A program made the translations under genes and the position numbers. Positions 57,247 to 64,000 of a stretch of 64,000 bases of DNA are shown here, in pieces; the first letter of the stretch is position 1, and each line of letters begins with the position of its first letter. Location: positions 88,117,560 through 88,181,559 of the forward strand of contig NC_089598.1 of assembly GCF_019320115.1 (NCBI RefSeq). The letters run 5' to 3'. The stretch is from Miscanthus floridulus. Taxonomy: Eukaryota > Streptophyta > Magnoliopsida > Poales > Poaceae. Below the pieces are notes generated by a model, which was given only the letters and a program-made list of their open reading frames with translations, was not told the origin of the DNA and made no database searches.

Positions 57247-58246
57247 TCAACACATATTTGAGAAGTTAAGTATGTTCAATTCATTTCTAAGCTTGCAAAA
57301 CATCTTCTCATCAAGTGGCTTGGTGAAAATATTAGCAAGTTGATCATCGGTGCCCACACTCTTAATGCAAATGTCCCCTTTTTGTTGATAATCTCTTATG
57401 AAATAATGGCGAACATCTATGTGCTTTGTTCTTGAATGTTGAACCAGGTTGTTAGTGAATTTCACGGCACTCTCATTGTCACATAGCAATGACACTTGTT
57501 TGAACTTGATTCCAAAATCATTCAAAGTAGCCTTCATCCAAAGTAATTGAGCACAACAACTACCAGCCAAAATGTACTTCTCTTTGGCGGTTGAAAGTGC
57601 TACACTATTTTGTTTCTTTGATGCCCACGACACAAGTGATCTTCCCAACAATTGACATGTGCCCGATGTGCTCTTTCTTTCAACTTTGCATCCTGCATAA
57701 TCGGAGTCCGAATATCCAATTAACTCATATCTAGCTCCTTTGGGATACCACAATCCAACATTTTGTGTATGCTTCAAGTACCTCAATATTCTCTTGGTTG
57801 CCTTCAAATGACTTTCTCTTGGTGAGGCTTGAAATCTAGCACACATGCATACACTAAACATCATATCTGGCCTTGATGCGGTCACATAAAGTAGGCTTCC
57901 AATCATAGACTGATACATCTTTTGATCCACCATATTGCCATTAGCATCACTATCCAAGTTCCCATTTGTCCCCATTTATGTACTAATAGCTTTAGCGTCA
58001 TCCATTCCAAATTTCTTGAGCATGTCTTTGATGTACTTGCCTTGACTCACAAATGTGCCATTCTTCATTTGCTTGATTTGAAGACCAAGGAAGTAACTCG
58101 ACTCTCTAATCATGGACATCTCAAACTCATTTGCCATCATATTTTCAAACTCCTCACAAAAATCTTGAATGATTGATCCAAATATGATGTCATCAACATA
58201 GATTTGCAACACAAACATGTCATTGCCTATCTTCTTGGTGAAGAGA
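57247..58246 (-). pseudogene. copia reverse transcriptase C-terminus and RNase H
   Basis: This is one continuous minus-strand frame apart from a TAA at 57976-57978. It starts inside the RT palm with the catalytic motif YVDDIIFGS, continues through YFLGLQIKQ and the connection (YQSMIGSLLYVTASRPDM), and ends in RNase H: SDSDYAGCKVERKSTSG, CDNESAVKF, TKHIDVRHYFIRD and a final IFTKPLDE. The usual STAEAEY box of copia RNase H reads STAKEKY, so both glutamates have become lysines. The nonsense codon and this change make it non-functional. The N-terminal RT, integrase, protease and gag are missing, cut at 58246 by the next LTR. Confidence 0.93.
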
Positions 58247-58312
58247 TGTGGCAGAACCGCTCGAAATAGCACGCTTCCGGAGGCGCTTGTCTTCCACCAG
58301 ACACTAAGCACC

Positions 58313-60285
58313 TGAAAGGTCCTAATATGGCCAGAGGGGGGTGAATAGCCTATTTAAAAATCTACAAATCAACTAGAGCAATTTGATTAGTATGACAAAT
58401 AGCGTAATGCAAACTTGCTCTAGCTCTACAAGGGTTGCAAGCCACCTATCCAACAATTATAGTTGCAATGATTACTTAGGCACACAAACTTGCTATGTAA
58501 TTACTCACTAAGAGCTCTCAACCTTGCTACTCTAAAGAGCTCAACTAGATGAATGTAAATAATAAAGCAAGCTCTCAGTTCTAATTATACTAAAGAGCTT
58601 GTATCAACTAGTTTGCAAGAATGTAAATAAGTGAGTAGGGTGATTATACCGACGTGTAGGGGATGAACCGATCATAAGATGAATATATAGCCAATCACTG
58701 GGAGAATGCCAAAGACAAGAGACAATCGATTTTCTCCCGAGGTTCACGTGCTTGCCAACACGCTACGTCCCCGTTGTGTCGACCAACACTTGGTGGTTCG
58801 GTGGCTAAGAGGTGTTTCACAAACCTCGTCCACATGATAGGACACCGCAAGAACCGACCCACAAGTGAGGTAACTCAATGACACGAGCAATTTACTAGAG
58901 TTACCTTTCGGCGCTCCGCCGGGGAAGGTACAACTCCCCTCACAATCACCAGAGATGGCCACGAACAATCACCAACTCATGTCGATCCTCCACCGCTGCA
59001 CCGAGCCGTCTAGGTGGTAGCAACCACCAAGAGTAACAAGTGAAATCCGCAGCACAACACGAATACCAAGTGCCTCTAAATGTAATCACTCAAGCAATGC
59101 ACTTGGATTCTCTCCCAATCTCACAAAGATGATGAATCAATGATGGAGATGAGTGGAAAGACTTTGGCTAAGCTCACAAGGTTGCTATGTCAATGAAAAT
59201 GTGCAAGAGAGTGAGCTTGAGCCAGCCATGGGGCTTAAATAGAAGCCCCTATGAAATAGAGCTGTTGTACCCCTTCACTGGGCACACTGCGGGCTGACCG
59301 GATGCTCCGGTCAGACTTGACTAGACGCTGGCCCTCAATGTCCGGTTGCCCGATGGACGCCATGCGTCACTAGCTTCAAATGCTATTCATCAGATTTCAA
59401 CGGCTACGAAGCTGACCGGACGCCCCGGCAAAACTGACCGGACGCTGAAGCCCCAGCGTCCGGTCGTTTCTAGTAAGCTCCCCAAGGCGTATTTTTTCGA
59501 CCGGATGCGTCCGGTCCACCTTGACCAGACATAGACCAGCGTCCGGTGCAATACCCTAGGTACTGTGTAGACCTATCAGTTTGACCGGACGCAGCCTATC
59601 AGCGTCTGATCACTGAGTGACCCAGCGTCCGGTCAATAGACCAATGCGCGCACCCTCTGCTGCCACTGACCGGATGCACCAGTCCAGCCGAGGCCAGCGT
59701 CCGGTCACTTGTAGTGACCTCCAACTTTTCTATCTAGGGCGCCGGTGGCACTGTCGGACTGTCCACACTCTACGGGCGAACACTCCGCCGGTGGAGTTTC
59801 TTACCCTTGCACCTAAACTTTACCACCCTTGATCAAATGTGCCAACCACCAAGTGTATCACCTTGTGCACATGTGTTAGCGTATTTTCACAAACATTTTC
59901 AAGGGTGTTAGCACTCCACTAGATCCTAAATGCATATGCAATGAATTAGAGCATCTAGTGGCACATTGATAACTGCATTCTGATACGAGTTTCACCCCTC
60001 TTAATAGTACGGCTATCAATCCTAAATGTGATCACACTCGCTAAGTGTCTTGATCACCAAAACAAAATAGCTCCTACATTTTATACCTTTGCCTTGAGCC
60101 TTTTGTTTTTCTCTTTCTTCTTTTCCAAGTTTAAGCATTTGACCATCACCATGCCATCACCATTGTCATGATCTTCGCCATTGCTTCATCACTTGGAGTA
60201 GTGCTACCTATCTCATAATCATCTTGATAAACTAGGTTAGCACTTAGGGTTTCATCAATTAACCAAAACCAAACTAGAGCTTTCA
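58313..60285 (-). mobile_element. Solo LTR, TGAAAG...CTTTCA family, 1973 bp
   Basis: On the plus strand it runs from TGAAAGGTCCTAATATGG to ACTAGAGCTTTCA, with a perfect 5-bp duplication GCACC at 58308-58312 and 60286-60290. It closely resembles the solo LTR at 47245. Its U3 holds at least nine GACCGGA(C/T)GC or GCGTCCGGTC words between 59296 and 59706, just upstream (minus strand) of a TATTTAAG box near 59235-59242. Confidence 0.95.
59296..59706 (-). promoter_or_regulatory. Repeated GACCGGACGC block upstream of the LTR TATA-like box
   Basis: Direct and inverted copies start at 59296, 59414, 59436, 59456, 59499, 59507, 59583, 59625, 59668 and 59697, several in facing pairs. The position immediately upstream of the TATA-like box suggests promoter-proximal protein-binding sites; that role is inference. 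Confidence 0.55.
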
Positions 60286-63200
60286 GCACCCCAAAAGTAA
60301 GCTACATCGGATGGTTCCGTCGAGCACACCCTAAGGGAGAACTCAAACAATCCATGTTTTTCATCTATGATCCAATAATGAGAACGAGTTTACAATACTT
60401 AGTCCATTTCATACAACAAGAGTTCTTAGAAATACATTATTACAATACCAAGTTCAGAGTGCAGAATTAACAGCAGAATTGAAACAAACATCTAATGATA
60501 AGATACAAGGATCCGTCTGTGCCCACTAGAAGAATCCTCCACATAATAGCCATTCCTCAAGCTGCACCTGCAACAGAGGTAAATAAACCCTGAGTACACA
60601 ATGTACTCGCAAGACTTACCCGACTAGTGGGAATAATTTCCCGACTCTAAAGGATATGATAAGCTTTATGGTTTGCTGGGTTTCCTTTTTGTAAAAAGCA
60701 ATACTAGTAGTGAATTCTTATGTAGGTGTTTTATTAGCCATCATGATTAGTTCATTATCTAACCATTCTATGTAAGCAGTTGTTCTACTTTCAAGCAAGG
60801 GTTGAGCAATTAGATCCATTTGACCATCTTTCATCTTCCAGTTATTACTATGGTGCTAGATCATAGACAAGTCATACCGTATTACACAGCGATTCGTGAA
60901 CCAATGTAAACCAGCTGGGTACCCCAAAACACACGCCCCGCTTGTACCCCAGGCACAAGCAGGACCAACCACCACTCTCCTATCAAAGGGTCTAGGTCCC
61001 CATCCAAACTTGGACTCTAAGCCCCCACACCTGAGTCCCAGACTCAGTGTGGTGCTTAGACCTCCACCATCCCTACCTCCAATTAGTCGATCCAAAAAGA
61101 GGTGGAACCCATGACAAGAGAGCAATGAGCCTTCCCGCTCTCATAATCAAGTATGTGCTCAGGATAATAAGTCTATGACCTGACTAGAATCCAATGCAAC
61201 GGCCGGTCCTTAACTGACACGGATAGGGAGAATAGTGTAACCAAGCTATGCCCCATTGGTCGTGGGACACCACCTGTTATACCCACCAATACCCATACCA
61301 TATCCCTACCTGGTCTTCATTTTCTTTCACCATTTTATCATGAGAGTAATAATAATAATCACCTATTGTGAGTAACGACAGGTTACTCACGCTACCGAAA
61401 AACCTAAGCATAGCAGTTACTCAACCTATGCTAGTAGGACTCATGGGTAGGTATATCTATACATGTAGTTTCAATAATAAGCCTGTAACATAAATGCACA
61501 TCACATATATATATCCAGTGATTATTCAAAATAAGGGTTATGCACCGGGGCTTGCCTTGGGCAGGCGCGGTGTCTGCTCAGTCAGTTAGTGGTGGCTCTA
61601 GGACCTCCTCCTGCATGAGGATCTCCTCCTCGTACTCCTTGATCACCTCCTCAAACTCGTGATCTCCTATGGTCACGATCTCTGCCAACTTGTTCTCTAC
61701 ATGCATGCGATGATGATGCAACACTTAGCATTTCAGCAACAGCAACTCTTAAAATAAGAATACACATGGTAAACTACTAAGCTATCTCTAATGACTAAGA
61801 TACTAAGCTAACTATCATCTTCATCAAGTAAAGTGTTGGGTTCAACTAACAAACACCTAGCTTTACAAATGAAGGATATATCTCTATTTCTATTCATGAT
61901 TTAATGTATATTTGAAACAAAGAGCATTTAACAACCCTTATGTTAAGTCTATTCTAAAGCTACAAAAATTACAGTGAGCACATAATAATACCATGAAGCT
62001 ACTGTAAAATTTTCAAAGCTAAAGCTATCACCATTTTGTCATAAAAATTCCTAAAATATTTAACCTAGGAATATTAAGCACTCTCAAATGATCTAATAGC
62101 TCCTGGTATCAACAAGTATATATATGAACTAAATACACTAACAGATAGAGCACAATTTTAGGAACTTAACAAAATTAGTTTTACAATTTTTTGGATACCT
62201 ACATGATTTTATATTAATTACCAAAGTTCAGCTCAGAATTAAAATGAAAAGCTATTTCTATTCTCCACAAAAAAGCTAAACTGATTTCGGCCCACACGCG
62301 ACGCAGCGTGTGCGGGCACGAGCACGTAGTGGACCATAGGCGCGGCCCACGTGAGGTCGGCCTACAGCGCGAGGCGGCCCACGGCAGGGAATCCCACGCA
62401 CGCTGGCACATTAGCAAAAAAGCCCTTGGACTATGAGCAAAACAACCCGCAGTCCATGTTACTATTTCTGTAGACAGCGACTTTGCAACAAAACCCTCAA
62501 ATCTTTCTCCACTTTACAACAGCAAGGCCCCCAGCCTTCCCCGCGCACTCTGGCATGGCGAGTGATGGCACTGGCACTTGCGTCGGCCACACAACACCCA
62601 CACTGACTTATCTATGAGACCAACACTCACCTAGGGTTCGACGCGAAGGATGGGCGATGGTGGCACGAATGGGGGTGAAGCAGAGCGGGCTCTCCCCGGC
62701 GACGGACGACCTACAACGGTGGCAACTGCATTCTGGTGAGCCATAGAGCTAACAGGACAGTAGAGATAGGGGATAAGCACCAGGGGCACACCTGAACCAG
62801 GACAAAGTTGTGGTTCAGCCAACGACTACCTGAGCAGTGCTGGCCACGTGCACGCGGCGAGCACGGCGACAAGCCATAGCGGACACAACCACATTAGCGA
62901 CAGTGGGGAGGCAGTAGCGCTCCCACTAGCGTGCGCATGGTGGAGAGGGAGCCAAGGTGAGCTAGTGGTGTAGAGGAATTAGCACGAGGTGAAGTGGTGG
63001 AGGCTGGCCACGGCGTGGGCGGTGATAGGCCTTAACGGCACGGTGGCGGGCAAAGCTCCAAAATTTGAGCTTGGCATGATGCGAGTCAAGGTGGGGTGGG
63101 GTCAGCTAGAGAGGGGGCGTGAAGGCAGAGATGTGAGCATGAGGAATTGATGAGAGGTGCTCGCTCTCTGACTCGTCATGACGTGACTCAATGGCGGCGG

Positions 63201-64000
63201 AAAGTAGAGAGAGAAGAGAGAAAGAGAGAAATGGAGCACGGCAGTGGGCTTGGCTCATCCTTGCCTTCACAGGACACGGGCGGTGAGCTCAAGAGGCCCA
63301 TGCATTGGTGCTATGGACAATGTCCACCCGCATCCAACTGGCATGGCCCACGCGCCATAGTGCCATAAATGGCATGGCGATGGCAGCTCGCCCACGTGCG
63401 CACGGCAGAGACGACAAGCACAGGGTCAACAACATCGCAGAGATGCAGCAGACCGGTGTGAACACGATGATGATGCGATGGCAACGGCAGTGGCGTGACA
63501 CAAGGAGCATCGGCAGTGTGGATGCGATGGCAGCGCAGCGCAGCCACGACGGCACCCAAATGGCAGCGTGAGGCCGAGCAGCGGGGCACGAGGCCAGCGG
63601 CTCGCTGCGGTCGGCCTCGGCCAAGCCCAGGTGGCTCGACCGGCCAAGCACGGTGGCATGGTTGACTATGTTGGATGTGGCCTTGTGCGTGGCATGAGAA
63701 GGCCGCGCGGTGACTATGCACCTAGCGCCAACCAACCCGAGACAGTGACACGCATGAATTTTAAAGCGTTCAACATGACCAAACGATTGCTTAGGACCTA
63801 GACCATCTTCACCATGCTCAAGATGGCACATGAGACTACCAAATCGAACTATAACACTACACCACACCTTAACCCAATCTCTCACAATAAATTTCTAAAC
63901 ATAGCAGTGTCTAACTGTTGGCAGACTTGAAAATTTCTAAGTTTTTGAGCTGAATTTGATTTCCATTTGCAATTTCTAAGCTAGTGGAAATATTAGCTAG

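Larger units (their letters stand above)
54656..58246 (-). mobile_element. Truncated copia element (SIRE-like): RT C-terminus, RNase H, 3' LTR
   Basis: On the minus strand a pol fragment (58246-57247) is followed by a non-coding 3' region, a PPT (AAAAAGGGGGGAC) at about 56122-56135, and a 3' LTR 56121-54656 beginning TGAAATCCCAAG. That LTR belongs to the same TGAAAG family as the solo LTRs but lacks about 540 bp at its far end. The upstream part of the element was separated by the LTR that starts at 58247. Confidence 0.88.
58247..64000 (-). mobile_element. Tekay-like LTR running off the right edge (contains a nested solo LTR)
   Basis: It begins TGTGGCAGAACCGC, the same end as the LTR at 24981, and inserted in the RT gene of the preceding copia element. 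Blocks such as 'acacacgcc(c)cgcttgtacc', 'gttatgcaccggggcttgcc' and the 'tttaatatatat' region match the LTR pair at 25-40 kb, but divergence is higher, so it is a different subfamily. Without the nested solo LTR at least 3.8 kb of LTR is visible. The GC-rich centre (62.3-63.7 kb) has long open frames that I do not count as genes. Confidence 0.8.

Noticed and set aside
63289..63885. 198-codon minus-strand frame at the right end
   Set aside because: Position corresponds to the GC-rich centre of a Tekay-like LTR; composition (Ala, Arg, His, Cys) is that of a chance frame.

Overview
The window is a stretch of grass nuclear DNA, probably from a panicoid/Andropogoneae genome of the maize, sorghum, sugarcane or Miscanthus type. 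The evidence is a split AP2-domain gene of the grass GLOSSY15 type, grass F-box debris, many Stowaway, Tourist and hAT MITEs, and long nested LTR retrotransposons of the Ty1/copia SIRE and Ty3/gypsy Tekay kinds. Nothing prokaryotic was seen. Lineage names rest on motif recognition, not on a search.

Left part, about 1-24.9 kb, is the more gene-like part. A minus-strand AP2-family gene (GLOSSY15-like, exons between 28 and 1379, continuing off the left edge) has an intact first AP2 repeat, but a deletion inferred at 17 bp in the second repeat breaks the frame. Next come a truncated copia element with a perfect 5-bp target duplication (4133-6186), an old LTR (6466-9185) carrying a CACTA miniature element, and a MITE-rich spacer (9.6-13.8 kb). 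A poorly resolved stretch follows (13.8-19.3 kb) with a repetitive 'gcaacat' cassette and an hAT MITE. Last is a decayed F-box gene (21.8-22.8 kb) flanked by related repeat motifs, suggesting transposon capture or insertion.

Right part, about 24.98-64 kb, is a retrotransposon stack, nearly all on the minus strand. A non-autonomous Tekay-like element (24981-40512) has two LTRs over 4 kb, a PBS and PPT, and an internal region holding only a decayed coiled-coil gag-like ORF. Its inner LTR contains a solo LTR of another family. It abuts a gypsy LTR fragment (40513-41062), then a SIRE-type copia element (41066-49251) that keeps gag but has no pol, with a solo LTR in its 5' LTR. Old retroelement and host-gene debris follows (49.25-54.65 kb). 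Then comes a truncated copia element with RT/RNase H and 3' LTR (54656-58246), cut by another Tekay-like LTR (58247 to the right edge) that itself contains a solo LTR.

No intact, confidently functional gene was identified apart from the possible upstream part of the AP2 gene. The window's main interest is its insertion stratigraphy: perfect target duplications, non-autonomous elements without pol, and a recurring GACCGGACGC motif just upstream of the TATA-like boxes of several LTRs.
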